This document shows, piece by piece, positions 46,132 through 55,497 of a DNA stretch of 64,000 bases (positions are counted from its first letter, which is position 1; each line of letters begins with the position of its first letter). Below the pieces are notes generated by a model. That model was given only the letters and a program-made list of their open reading frames with translations, was not told the origin of the DNA and searched no databases. Source of the stretch: Clostridium aminobutyricum (lineage in GTDB: Bacteria; Bacillota; Clostridia; Peptostreptococcales; Anaerovoracaceae); NCBI RefSeq assembly GCF_017255415.1, contig NZ_JAFJZZ010000010.1, forward strand, positions 1 through 64,000, in the 5' to 3' direction. Made by a program: the position numbers and the translations under genes.

Positions 46132-46755
46132 ATGTATGCATTTTTCCTTGCATTATCATTAAATATTGATAGCCTCAGTATCGGAGTAAACTATGGGCTA
46201 AGAAAAATTAAAATAAGTATTCCGGCCGTATTGACCATTATAATGATTTCCTTAGGGGCCCTTACCCTTTCTTATTTAGCAGGCTATGTTGTATTTTCAT
46301 TTATTTCAATTTTTGCATCCAAAATAATAAGCTCATTCCTGCTAATGGCCTTAGGCTTTTTTTTGTTTGTTCAAACAATCATCAACATCCGCTATCCGAT
46401 AGAAAGCGAAGCGTTTATTATTAAAAAAATCAGAATAAAACCTCTCCATCTCATTGTAAACATAGTGCGGGAACCTTCCGCCGCGGATATGGATCATTCG
46501 GAGGTTATAGACATGAAAGAAGCGGCCTATATCGGCGCGGCACTTTCGATAGATGCCTTAACGGTAGGTTTATCTTTAGCCGCTTACCAAATAAATCTGC
46601 TCGGGTTTTTACTGTTGTCAGCGGTGATAAATTCTTCCTTTCTAATCGCCGGAGAGCTAGCGGGCAGATTAGCAGGAAGATTTATCTCTGAAAATAAGCT
46701 GAAGTTAGCAGCAAGCTTAACGATTATCCTATTGGGATTAACGAAACTCGCGTAA
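46132..46755 (+). CDS. ytaF: Sporulation membrane protein YtaF
   Basis: 207 residues, about six TM helices. Two repeats of the MntP-like motif are visible: LSLNIDSLSIGVNYGLR near the start and LSIDALTVGLSLAAYQ at about 142-157. The pattern and length match YtaF, a sporulation protein of unknown activity related to manganese exporters. The start at 46132 follows GGAGGG; the in-frame TTG at 46117 does not. Confidence 0.9.
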   Translation: MYAFFLALSLNIDSLSIGVNYGLRKIKISIPAVLTIIMISLGALTLSYLAGYVVFSFISIFASKIISSFLLMALGFFLFVQTIINIRYPIESEAFIIKKIRIKPLHLIVNIVREPSAADMDHSEVIDMKEAAYIGAALSIDALTVGLSLAAYQINLLGFLLLSAVINSSFLIAGELAGRLAGRFISENKLKLAASLTIILLGLTKLA

Positions 46756-46809
46756 ATAACCAATGACAGGCTGAAAAAAAAGCCCTGACCGTAGAGTTTT
46801 GTAATCAAT

Positions 46810-49497
46810 TTATATACTTCCTTTGCGTCCGGCCATTCGTATAAGCATTTTTCTTGTCAAGTCAACAGGAATAACGGTAAAGGCAAGCAGCAATACGATT
46901 TGCAGTTCAATGAAGGTTAGCCCTGCTGTTCGGAAAACGGAACCGCCTAAGTAAATCAATAATAACTGTACGACAAAAATAAAGGATACGACAGATAAAA
47001 ATAATTTATTCTTCCCGATATAGGCCAGTAAATTTAATCGATAGGTACGTGCATTAAAACTATTAAAGATACTAGCAAAGATAAATAGGCTGAAGAAAGC
47101 GGTCATTAAATAGTGACGGCCTTCAGAACCGCGGAATAATTCGCTGAAAATAGGCAGCTTTAAGAAAATCAAGCATAAAAAAGCGGTGTATATTCCTGTA
47201 AACAGTATTTGATTCCACATGTATGAATTGATAATCGGTGTATCTCGGCGCTTAGGCGGTTCATGCATGTACTCTTCCAGTGCAATTTCTCCGGAAAAGG
47301 CAAGTCCGGCTAAGGTATCCATCACCATGTTGATCCATAACATTTGGATGACGGTAATCGGTGCGGCCACCCCTATAAATGGGCCGATGATAGAGATAAT
47401 AACGGCACAGAAATTATTCGTCAGCTGAAATATGATAAACTTACGAATACTTTTAAATATGGTTCGGCCATAAAGAATTGCTTTGGAGATGGAGAGAAAA
47501 TTATCATCCAATACCACAATGTCACTGGCCTCTTTTGCGATTTCCGTGCCGCTGCCCATGGAAAATCCCACATCTGCTTTTTTTAATGCAGGTGCATCGT
47601 TTACCCCGTCGCCGGTCATTCCGGCAACCAGTCCCATTTCCTGAGATACATTTATAAGCCTGCTTTTATCGGAGGGAAGAGCTCTTGCTATGACCCTTAA
47701 GTTTGGCAGAATCCCCTTTAATTCATCGTCACTCAGCTGAGATAATTCGCTGCTTGTGATAATCGCCTGATCTTGTCCGTCCCGGATCAATCCCGCTTCT
47801 TTAGCAATTGCTGCTGCGGTATCCCTATTGTCACCGGTTATCATGACGACTTGAATGCCGGCATGCGTAACCTGGTGGATGGCTTCCACCGCTTCACGCC
47901 GGAGCTCATCCTTAATGCAAATAATTCCTACCAAAGTCAACTCGTTTAAATCAGAGGCTTTTCTCACCGTAGATTCGCTTATTGCCAATGCGAGCAGCCG
48001 GACTGACCGATTAGACATGTTGTCCATCGTTTTGCGAAGAGCGGATAATCCGGACAGCGGACGAACCACACCTTGTTCATCGTAATAGCTCGTACAATTT
48101 GCAAGGATCAACTCAGGGGCACCTTTAATAAACACCAGTTGCTTATCCTCCGAGATGATCTCAGCCGCAGAAAATTTATCGGTGCTGTTAAAAGGTATTC
48201 GAGTGAGTACCTTACCGCCTTTCGGTGCAGAGGAATGGTTTAAAACAAAGTCAAGGATAGCTCTTTCGGTTGCATTTCCGCCAATAACTTGTCTCGTATT
48301 TTCTTTCGTACTGATTGATGCGCTGGTATTATAGAGCGCCGATAAGTAAAATAAATGACAAAGCTCTTGTGAATCCGCCAGTTCAGACATAGAATTATAT
48401 TCCATGCCATTGGCAGTGATAAAGGCTGTCACTTCAAGCTTTCCTTTTGTAATGGTTCCGGTTTTATCTGTAAATAAGATGTTCAGGCTGCCGGCAGTCT
48501 CTATTCCGACTAATTTTCGAACCAGCACATGATCCTTCAGCATCCGCTTCATATTAGAAGACAAAACAACGGTAATCATCATCGGGAGGCCCTCCGGAAC
48601 GGCAACTACGATGATTGTAATTCCCAAGGTCAACGCATGCAGAAGAGCCCCGACAATAATGGCGGGTGTTGTAACAACTTCCATTATTTTAACGGGATCG
48701 AAGCCCTGACTGAGTACGACAGAATTAAACAGATCGGCTGCGGCCACTATTATTGCCCCAACGTAGCCGAAATTGCTAATCGTCTCAGCCAGTTTTCTTA
48801 ATCGGAATTTAAGCGGGCTGTCTCGCGTTTCATCCTGTATTTCATGAGCAATTCTTCCGTAGAACGTATTGTTTCCGACGTGTGTTACCTCTAGGACTCC
48901 TTCCCCTGAGCAAACGATGCTGCCCCGAAAAAGTTTGTTTTTCTGCATGAAATTGGAGCCAACGAGGGAAGCGGCGCCTGACGGTATTTTCGTGGTTTCT
49001 TTTGATTCACCGTTTAAGGCGGATTGATCTACTTTTAACTCGCCGGATAGAAGGATTCCGTCTGCGGCTATCTTTTCACCCGCTTGTAATACGATGTAAT
49101 CCCCAACGACTATCTCCTGAATGGGCAATTCCAATAACCCTTCGGCCCGTTTTACTCTGCATGTCATCTTGTCCGCTTCTTCCTGAAGCTTTTCAAACGC
49201 AGATTCGCTGCCGTATTCAGATAAAGTAGAGACAAAGGTCGCTATAAAAATAGCAGCAGCAATACCTGCCGATTCATACCATTCAAAGTTTTTAAATAAT
49301 AGGATAAGATTAACGGCAAGCACTATAAGCAGAATTTTGATAATGGGATCATCAAAATTCTCAATAAATTTTCTAATAAAGGTTTTCGTTTTTCTGCGGC
49401 CTAATTGGTTGTCTCCATATTTTTCTCTCGAAATGGATACTTCGTCAGCAGTAAGTCCCATTATAGAATTTGGTTGAACAGGTACCGAGTTTAACAT
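46810..49497 (-). CDS. Calcium-type P2 ATPase
   Basis: 895 residues, P2-type cation pump. Ion-binding helix 4 motif VVAVPEGLPMM, phosphorylation Asp344 in FTDKTGTITKG, KGAPE nucleotide segment, VMITGDNRDTA, and MTGDGVNDAPALKKADVGFSMG. C-terminal helices contain NFCAV and LWINMVMDTLAGLAFS, which fit a Ca2+-transporting (PMCA/SERCA-like) pump. GGAGGTGG precedes the ATG. Convergent with ytaF. Ca2+ matters in sporulating cells, but no direct link is shown. Confidence 0.93.
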   Translation of the reverse strand: MLNSVPVQPNSIMGLTADEVSISREKYGDNQLGRRKTKTFIRKFIENFDDPIIKILLIVLAVNLILLFKNFEWYESAGIAAAIFIATFVSTLSEYGSESAFEKLQEEADKMTCRVKRAEGLLELPIQEIVVGDYIVLQAGEKIAADGILLSGELKVDQSALNGESKETTKIPSGAASLVGSNFMQKNKLFRGSIVCSGEGVLEVTHVGNNTFYGRIAHEIQDETRDSPLKFRLRKLAETISNFGYVGAIIVAAADLFNSVVLSQGFDPVKIMEVVTTPAIIVGALLHALTLGITIIVVAVPEGLPMMITVVLSSNMKRMLKDHVLVRKLVGIETAGSLNILFTDKTGTITKGKLEVTAFITANGMEYNSMSELADSQELCHLFYLSALYNTSASISTKENTRQVIGGNATERAILDFVLNHSSAPKGGKVLTRIPFNSTDKFSAAEIISEDKQLVFIKGAPELILANCTSYYDEQGVVRPLSGLSALRKTMDNMSNRSVRLLALAISESTVRKASDLNELTLVGIICIKDELRREAVEAIHQVTHAGIQVVMITGDNRDTAAAIAKEAGLIRDGQDQAIITSSELSQLSDDELKGILPNLRVIARALPSDKSRLINVSQEMGLVAGMTGDGVNDAPALKKADVGFSMGSGTEIAKEASDIVVLDDNFLSISKAILYGRTIFKSIRKFIIFQLTNNFCAVIISIIGPFIGVAAPITVIQMLWINMVMDTLAGLAFSGEIALEEYMHEPPKRRDTPIINSYMWNQILFTGIYTAFLCLIFLKLPIFSELFRGSEGRHYLMTAFFSLFIFASIFNSFNARTYRLNLLAYIGKNKLFLSVVSFIFVVQLLLIYLGGSVFRTAGLTFIELQIVLLLAFTVIPVDLTRKMLIRMAGRKGSI

Positions 49498-49632
49498 AAT
49501 TTAAATCCACCTCCTTCGAAAAAGATATTCAGACAAGCCTAGATATATAACCGAAGTTTATGCTTTTCTGTTTTTTACTTCCCATTCGTTCCATGCAAAC
49601 GAAAGCAACAAGGAGGACCTGCAACAACAATA

Positions 49633-49668
49633 AAAAAGCTTTGAAAATAGCACATTTCAAAGCTTTTT
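49633..49668 (-). terminator. Intrinsic terminator after the DUF4234 gene
   Basis: 14-bp perfect stem AAAAAGCTTTGAAA / TTTCAAAGCTTTTT with an 8-nt loop; a T run follows on the - strand. Confidence 0.85.
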
Positions 49669-49690
49669 ATTCATACATTATATATTTAAA

Positions 49691-50056
49691 TTATACCATG
49701 AAAGCGCTAGGATTCGGTTCTAGAAACCTGTTTATTTCGTTTTGCATGAGGGCTAACGCAATAATGGAAAAGCCTATAAGGCAGAAGATTAAATAGAGGG
49801 CACCATTTGCGGAACCGCCTGCTAAGCCATGTTTTTGCCGAAGCCTATAAATACGGTCTCCCATTATATAAGACCAATAAAGTCCGTAAATACCAAGCGT
49901 TATAATGGTAAAAATAAGCACCCAGCCGCCGTTGGTACCCCGTTCTGAAGATAATTCCAAAGAATCATTGGTGAGGCAAATGATCCAATAAAGTCCGTAA
50001 ATACCAAACGTTATAATTGTAAAGAGAATGCACAGCGCAATATTTTTTTCTCTCAT
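49691..50056 (-). CDS. DUF4234-type small membrane protein
   Basis: 121 residues with three hydrophobic segments. It contains an internal repeat: FTIITFGIYGLYW (about 12-24) and FTIITLGIYGLYW (about 49-61). The GIYGLYW motif is typical of DUF4234 proteins of unknown function. AAAGGAG precedes the ATG. The DNA encoding the two copies is itself nearly identical (see repeat entry). A terminator follows and the gene appears monocistronic. Confidence 0.82.
   Translation of the reverse strand: MREKNIALCILFTIITFGIYGLYWIICLTNDSLELSSERGTNGGWVLIFTIITLGIYGLYWSYIMGDRIYRLRQKHGLAGGSANGALYLIFCLIGFSIIALALMQNEINRFLEPNPSAFMV
49874..50023. repeat. 39-bp intragenic direct repeat
   Basis: 49874-49912 and 49985-50023 match at 37 of 39 positions with an offset of 111 bp (37 codons), inside the DUF4234 gene. 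It keeps frame and duplicates one membrane motif. Confidence 0.9.
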
Positions 50057-50372
50057 GAAGAAACTCCTTTCAAAAATGGCGCAAAATAGTATAGTACATC
50101 ACACTCTTAATTTACAATACAAGTGTAAAAACACCATATGCTATTATATTGTCATTTAGTGAAAAGATACTATAAAGTACATCATAGATTGTCCGGTTTG
50201 TGGTGTTATTTTTAATGTATCAAGCTCATGACGAGGTATAATTATTCATGATAAAGCGATGTCGTAATAAAGCGAAAAATAATTAATGAGACAACATAAT
50301 ATTGTTGTGAAAAAAGAAAGAGAAAAAGTTATAAACCGTTGATATGGTAAGACGATATGGACGGATTGAATT

Positions 50373-50416
50373 AATTTTTAGAAAATTTAAAAATAATTTT
50401 TGCAAAGATATTGACA
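50373..50416 (+). promoter_or_regulatory. CodY-box-like site and -35 element upstream of hut
   Basis: AATTTTTAGAAAATT (50373-50387) matches the CodY consensus AATTTTCWGAAAATT at 14 of 15 positions. Downstream, TTGACA (50411-50416) overlaps an inverted repeat TGACAA/TTGTCA (50412-50425). The -10 box is unclear (GATGAT-like near 50434). The 555-bp gap before hutH holds no gene but is dense in such sites. Confidence 0.6.
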
Positions 50417-50457
50417 AGTTTGTCATAATGCGTGATGATAGAAATAGAATAGATAAT

Positions 50458-50525
50458 ATGTATAAAAATTCATAAACAATGAATAAATATTTATATTTAT
50501 TCATAAAAACTTAAATTTATTCATT
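50458..50525 (+). promoter_or_regulatory. Cluster of ATGAAT/ATTCAT palindromes in the hutH leader
   Basis: ATGTATAAAAATTCAT (50458-50473), a perfect 11-bp inverted repeat ATGAATAAATA (50479-50489) / TATTTATTCAT (50494-50504), and a half-copy ATTTATTCATT (50515-50525). They resemble ArgR-type boxes; the regulator is unknown. Confidence 0.55.
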
Positions 50526-50612
50526 CGGGATTCCAAGAGGGCTTTGCTGATTGCCTTCGAATAGTAAGAACGCTAGGAAAGACAGCTTTTATAAAAGGGA
50601 GAGGATAACAAT

Positions 50613-52139
50613 ATGTCTATTATTATTAATGGAATGAAGTTGACGGTTGAAGAAGTCATCCGTGTCGCAAGAAATGGCGAAGAGGTTTTGATTGCACCTG
50701 AAGCGCAGGAGGCTGTCAAAAAGGCCAGAGCGTATGTAGATAAAAAACTGAAAGAGGGTGCTGTCATTTACGGACTCACCACTGGTTTCGGAAAGTTCGC
50801 CGATACTTATATATCAACTGAGGAAGCGGCAGATCTTCAGAGAAATCTGATCATCAGCCATACTTGCGCGATGGGTCAAGCACTTCCAAAAGAAGTGGTA
50901 AGGGCAGCTATGCTTCTGCGTTGCAATGCCCTTTCAAGAGGACATTCGGGCATCCGTCCTGAAACGTTGCATACCTTGCTGGACATGTTAAACAAAGGGG
51001 TTCATCCGATCATTCCGGAGAAAGGGTCACTGGGTGCAAGCGGAGATTTAGCACCGCTGTCACACATGGTATTAACCATGATCGGGGAAGGCGAGGCAGA
51101 ATATAAAGGAGAGCTATTGCCAAGTAAAGAAGCGATGGAAAAAGCAGGCATACCTCTCGTTCAGCTGGCTGCCAAAGAAGGGCTTGCCTTAATTAACGGA
51201 ACTCAGATCATGACCGCTATCGGGATTAACGTACTGTGGGATGCGATGGACTTAGCAAAAACAGCGGATATCGTTGCTGCAATGACAGCAGAGGCACTGA
51301 ATGGAATTACAAAAGCATATGATCATAAGGTGCACGATGTCAGAGGACATCAGGGGCAAAAAGAGTCAGCGGCCAATATGTTACAGATATTAAATGGCAG
51401 TGAAAATACGAAACCTGTAAATCCTAAAAAGGTGCAGGACCCTTATTCACTGAGATGCATCCCGCAGATTCATGGTGCTTCCAGAGATGCAATACAATAT
51501 GTTTATGAAGCCGTATCGAAAGAAATAAACGCTGTTACGGATAATCCGATTATTTTCCCGGATGAAGATGAAGTCATATCCGGCGGAAATTTCCATGGGC
51601 AGCCGATGGCTCTAGCGTTTGATTTCTTGAAAATGGCCGTTGCAGAATATGCAAATGTATCGGAAAGACGTTCGGAACGGTTGATCAATCCGCAGCTTTC
51701 CGAAGGCTTGGAACCATTTTTAACAAAGCATGGCGGCGTATGTTCCGGCTTTATGATTGCACAATATGCAGCAGCTTCTATGGTTTCGGAAAATAAGATT
51801 TATGCGCATCCGGCTTGTGTGGACTCCATTCCTTCATCGGGAAACCAAGAAGACCATGTAAGCATGGGAACAACGGCGGCGAGAACGGCCGCATTGATTA
51901 TCGATAATTCGCAAAAAGTTCTAGGAATTGAATTGTTCGCAGCAACACAGGCCATCTGGCTGAGGGGAGAAAAGAATCTTTCACCAACCACCCAAGCGGT
52001 TTACAATTTTGTGAGAAAAACCGTCGATCCGATAGATCAAGACGTTGTCATGTATAACGAATTAGTGAAGTTTGATGAGATGGTTAAGCAGCACAAGATT
52101 TCTGACGTTGCGGAAAAGGTTTGCGGAAAGTTAAGGTAG
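50613..52139 (+). CDS. hutH: Histidine ammonia-lyase
   Basis: 508 residues. Deaminates histidine to trans-urocanate. The MIO prosthetic group forms from Ala142-Ser143-Gly144 in GSLGASGDLAPLSHM. Catalytic Tyr lies in YGLTTGFGKFAD near residue 52; QDPYSLRCIPQ-type and NPI motifs are present (VTDNPIIF). GGGAGAGG precedes the ATG. First gene of the hut operon, 14 nt before hutU. Confidence 0.97.
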   Translation: MSIIINGMKLTVEEVIRVARNGEEVLIAPEAQEAVKKARAYVDKKLKEGAVIYGLTTGFGKFADTYISTEEAADLQRNLIISHTCAMGQALPKEVVRAAMLLRCNALSRGHSGIRPETLHTLLDMLNKGVHPIIPEKGSLGASGDLAPLSHMVLTMIGEGEAEYKGELLPSKEAMEKAGIPLVQLAAKEGLALINGTQIMTAIGINVLWDAMDLAKTADIVAAMTAEALNGITKAYDHKVHDVRGHQGQKESAANMLQILNGSENTKPVNPKKVQDPYSLRCIPQIHGASRDAIQYVYEAVSKEINAVTDNPIIFPDEDEVISGGNFHGQPMALAFDFLKMAVAEYANVSERRSERLINPQLSEGLEPFLTKHGGVCSGFMIAQYAAASMVSENKIYAHPACVDSIPSSGNQEDHVSMGTTAARTAALIIDNSQKVLGIELFAATQAIWLRGEKNLSPTTQAVYNFVRKTVDPIDQDVVMYNELVKFDEMVKQHKISDVAEKVCGKLR

Positions 52140-52153
52140 AAGGAGGGAACAAC

Positions 52154-54178
52154 ATGTTAACCAATACAGATATTTCGAACGCGATGACGATAAAGCTGGG
52201 GAAGGAGCTGCCTGAATATCCGGCTTTCGAAGAAGGAAAGAGACGGGCTCCGGACAGGGGGTTCCGGCTAACGCCGGAACAAACAAAGGTGGCATTAAAG
52301 AATGCTCTTCGGTATATTCCGGAGGAACTGCATGAGACTCTTGCTCCTGAATTCATGGAGGAGCTGAAAACCTATGGCAGGATTTATGCGTACCGCTACA
52401 GACCGGCAGGCAGGATCTATGGAAAGCCGATTGAAGAATATAAGGGGAACTGCATCGAAGGAAAAGCTTTTCAAGTGATGATCGATAACAATTTAGATTT
52501 TGAAATTGCCCTTTATCCCTATGAGCTGGTTACGTACGGAGAAACCGGTCAACCATGCCAGAACTGGCTGCAATACCAACTAATAAAAAAATACTTAGAA
52601 GAATTGACAGTGAATCAAACCCTCGTTGTGGAATCCGGGCATCCTTTGGGTCTGTTCCCATCAAAGCCGGAAGCTCCGCGGGTGATTATTACCAATGCCA
52701 TGATGATCGGCATGTTTGACAATTCAGCCGACTGGGAAATTGCGGAGGAAATGGGCGTTGCAAACTACGGCCAGATGACGGCCGGAGGCTGGATGTACAT
52801 CGGCCCTCAGGGAATCGTTCACGGCACGTTTAATACCATACTGAATGCAGGAAGAAAATATCTAGGCGTTCCGGAACAGGGAGATCTGACAGGACATACT
52901 TTCGTATCTTCCGGACTGGGAGGTATGAGCGGAGCACAGCCGAAGGCAGCCAATATCGCCAGAGCGGTGGGCATCTTTGCGGAAGTGGATCGTTCCAGAA
53001 TCCAAACCAGATTGGACCAAGGCTGGGTAGACGTCATTCTGGATGATCTGAACGAAGTATTTAAGCTTGCAAAAGAAAAACAGCAAGGAGGCGAAACCGT
53101 TTCCATCGCTTATCATGGAAATATCGTCGATTTGCTTGAAAAGGCAGTAGAAACAGGCTTCAAAATTGACTTATTATCGGATCAGACTTCCTGTCACAAC
53201 GCATATAACGGCGGCTATTGCCCGGCAGGGTTGACCTTTGAAGAAAGAACGGCGTTATTGCATGATAACAGAGATATATTTTGTAAGAAGGTAGATGAAT
53301 CTCTTCATAGACATTTTAAAGCAATAAAAGCGTTGAGCGAAAACGGCACCTACTTCTTTGACTATGGGAACTCTTTTATGAAAGCCATGTATGATGCAGG
53401 CGTAAAAGAGATTTCAAAGAACGGATACGATGAAAAAGATGGATTTATTTGGCCGTCTTATGTAGAAGATATCATGGGTCCGATGTTGTTTGACTATGGG
53501 TACGGCCCGTTCCGCTGGGTTTGCTTATCCGGCAAGCCGCAGGATTTGGATAGAACGGATCAGGCTGCTATGGACTGCATTGATCCGAATCGGCGTTTTC
53601 AAGACAGAGATAACTGGGTTTGGATCAGAGATGCAAAAGAAAATAAATTAGTGGTCGGCACCCAAGCCAGAATCCTCTATCAGGATGCGGAAGGCCGAAC
53701 AAAAATCGCTCTCCGGTTCAATGAATTGGTAAGAGAAGGAAAAATCGGACCTGTTATGATCGGGAGAGACCATCATGATGTAAGCGGTACCGATTCCCCT
53801 TTCAGAGAAACAGCTAACATCAAAGACGGAAGCAATGTCATGGCGGATATGGCAGTTCAATGCTTTGCCGGTAATGCAGCCAGAGGCATGAGTTTATGCG
53901 CCTTGCATAACGGCGGCGGCGTTGGCATCGGAAAATCCATTAACGGCGGATTCGGTCTCGTGTTGGACGGAAGCGAACGAATCGATGCGATTATTAAATC
54001 GGCCATGATGTGGGACGTTATGGGCGGTGTAGCAAGAAGAAGCTGGGCAAGAAATGAACATGCGCTGGAGACGTCGGTGGCTTACAATCAGAATTATGCA
54101 GATCAGGGTCATATTACGATTCCGTACGTGGCAAGTGATGACTTAGTCAATAAGGTGGTTGCGGAGTATCTAAAATAG
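52154..54178 (+). CDS. hutU: Urocanate hydratase (long form)
   Basis: 674 residues, about 120 longer than the classic HutU of B. subtilis or Pseudomonas; this long type occurs in anaerobes. Converts urocanate to imidazolonepropionate using tightly bound NAD+. Conserved segments: GGWMYIGPQGIVHGT, FVSSGLGGMSGAQ, DQTSCHNAYNGGYCPAG, and IGRDHHDVSGTDSPFRET. The start at 52154 lies 7 nt after AGGAGG; an upstream in-frame start overlapping hutH is less likely. Confidence 0.95.
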   Translation: MLTNTDISNAMTIKLGKELPEYPAFEEGKRRAPDRGFRLTPEQTKVALKNALRYIPEELHETLAPEFMEELKTYGRIYAYRYRPAGRIYGKPIEEYKGNCIEGKAFQVMIDNNLDFEIALYPYELVTYGETGQPCQNWLQYQLIKKYLEELTVNQTLVVESGHPLGLFPSKPEAPRVIITNAMMIGMFDNSADWEIAEEMGVANYGQMTAGGWMYIGPQGIVHGTFNTILNAGRKYLGVPEQGDLTGHTFVSSGLGGMSGAQPKAANIARAVGIFAEVDRSRIQTRLDQGWVDVILDDLNEVFKLAKEKQQGGETVSIAYHGNIVDLLEKAVETGFKIDLLSDQTSCHNAYNGGYCPAGLTFEERTALLHDNRDIFCKKVDESLHRHFKAIKALSENGTYFFDYGNSFMKAMYDAGVKEISKNGYDEKDGFIWPSYVEDIMGPMLFDYGYGPFRWVCLSGKPQDLDRTDQAAMDCIDPNRRFQDRDNWVWIRDAKENKLVVGTQARILYQDAEGRTKIALRFNELVREGKIGPVMIGRDHHDVSGTDSPFRETANIKDGSNVMADMAVQCFAGNAARGMSLCALHNGGGVGIGKSINGGFGLVLDGSERIDAIIKSAMMWDVMGGVARRSWARNEHALETSVAYNQNYADQGHITIPYVASDDLVNKVVAEYLK

Positions 54179-54226
54179 GGAGCCGCAAAAGGCACAGGTT
54201 ATGCAGAAAGGAATGATACGCACAAA

Positions 54227-55465
54227 ATGAACAAAACATTGCTGATTAAAAATATAGGAATCTTGCAGACCCCCATCGGAAGTGAAAGCCATCGAGGGGA
54301 GAAACAGGGTGAAAATATTAAAATGAACGATGCCGCGATCCTGATAGAAGATGGAATTATTAAAGAGATCACCGAAAACGGACAGCTGCCGTCAGGGGCA
54401 GAAAATGCGGATACAGTGATCGATGCCGAGGGCAACTTGGTTACACCGGGATTGGTGGAAGGCCATACGCATTTAGTCTTTGGCGGGTATCGGCAAAATG
54501 AAATCCCGCTGAAACTGGCAGGAGCGACCTACCTTGATATATTAAAAGCAGGCGGAGGTATATTGGATACGGTTCGCAAGACGAGAGAAGCTTCTTTCGA
54601 AGAACTCTATGAAAAGAGTGAAGCTTTCTTGGATGAGATGCTGGCTTTAGGTGTGACTACCTGTGAAGCGAAAAGCGGATATGGCTTAGACCTGGAAACA
54701 GAATTAAAAATGTTGAACGTTGTAAAGGCTCTTGATAGAAACCATCCGGTAGATATGGTGCCTACCTTTATGGGAGCACATGCTATCCCGGAGGAATACA
54801 AGGGCCGAGCCGACGAATTTATTGATTTGCTGTGCAATCAGATGATGCCGGAAGTAAAAAAGCAAGGATTGGCAGAGTTTTGTGATATTTTCTGCGAAGA
54901 CTCTGTTTTTGATGTGGCACAAAGCAAAAGGTATTTGCTTAAGGCAAAGGAACTGGGATTTGGTTTAAAAATTCATGCGGATGAAATCGAAGAGATCGGC
55001 GGTTCGGAGCTGGCAGGAGAGGTAGGGGCCATTTCTGCGGAACATTTAATTGCTGCGGGAGAAAAAGGATTGGCTTCTATGGCAGCAGGAGGAACGACAG
55101 CGATGCTGCTTCCTGCGACGTCGTTTTATCTCGGGAAAACCTTTGCACCGGCCAGAAGGATGATTGAGCTCGGTATTCCGGTGGCCATTGCTTCAGACTT
55201 CAATCCGGGGTCATGCCCTTCCTTAAACCTTCAATTTGCTATCAATTTGGGGTATTTGCGATATAAGCTGACACCGGAAGAGATCTTAACGGCCGTTACC
55301 ATCAATCCGGCTTGTGCAATCGGCCGGGGAGAGCGTGTGGGGACATTAGAAGTTGGTAAACAAGGCGATTTGGTGATTTGGGATGCCCCGAACATGGAGA
55401 TGCTCTGTTATCGGTTCGGCTCGAACTTAGCTATGCAAGTCATCAAAAAAGGTATATTGGTTTAG
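54227..55465 (+). CDS. hutI: Imidazolonepropionase
   Basis: 412 residues, amidohydrolase fold. Hydrolyses imidazolone-5-propionate to formiminoglutamate. Metal-binding HTH in GLVEGHTHLVFGGYR, then KSGYGLDLETELKML, His in GLKIHADEIEEIGG, and Asp in AIASDFNPGSCPSLNL. AAAGGA lies 14 nt before the ATG, slightly far. Third gene of the hut operon. Confidence 0.96.
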   Translation: MNKTLLIKNIGILQTPIGSESHRGEKQGENIKMNDAAILIEDGIIKEITENGQLPSGAENADTVIDAEGNLVTPGLVEGHTHLVFGGYRQNEIPLKLAGATYLDILKAGGGILDTVRKTREASFEELYEKSEAFLDEMLALGVTTCEAKSGYGLDLETELKMLNVVKALDRNHPVDMVPTFMGAHAIPEEYKGRADEFIDLLCNQMMPEVKKQGLAEFCDIFCEDSVFDVAQSKRYLLKAKELGFGLKIHADEIEEIGGSELAGEVGAISAEHLIAAGEKGLASMAAGGTTAMLLPATSFYLGKTFAPARRMIELGIPVAIASDFNPGSCPSLNLQFAINLGYLRYKLTPEEILTAVTINPACAIGRGERVGTLEVGKQGDLVIWDAPNMEMLCYRFGSNLAMQVIKKGILV

Positions 55466-55497
55466 GAGAATTCAATAAAAAATAAAGGGAGAAAAAA

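Noticed and set aside
49560-49796. A 78-codon + strand open frame near the DUF4234 gene
   Set aside because: It runs through a strong terminator hairpin and lies partly antisense to a better-supported gene; no ribosome binding site.
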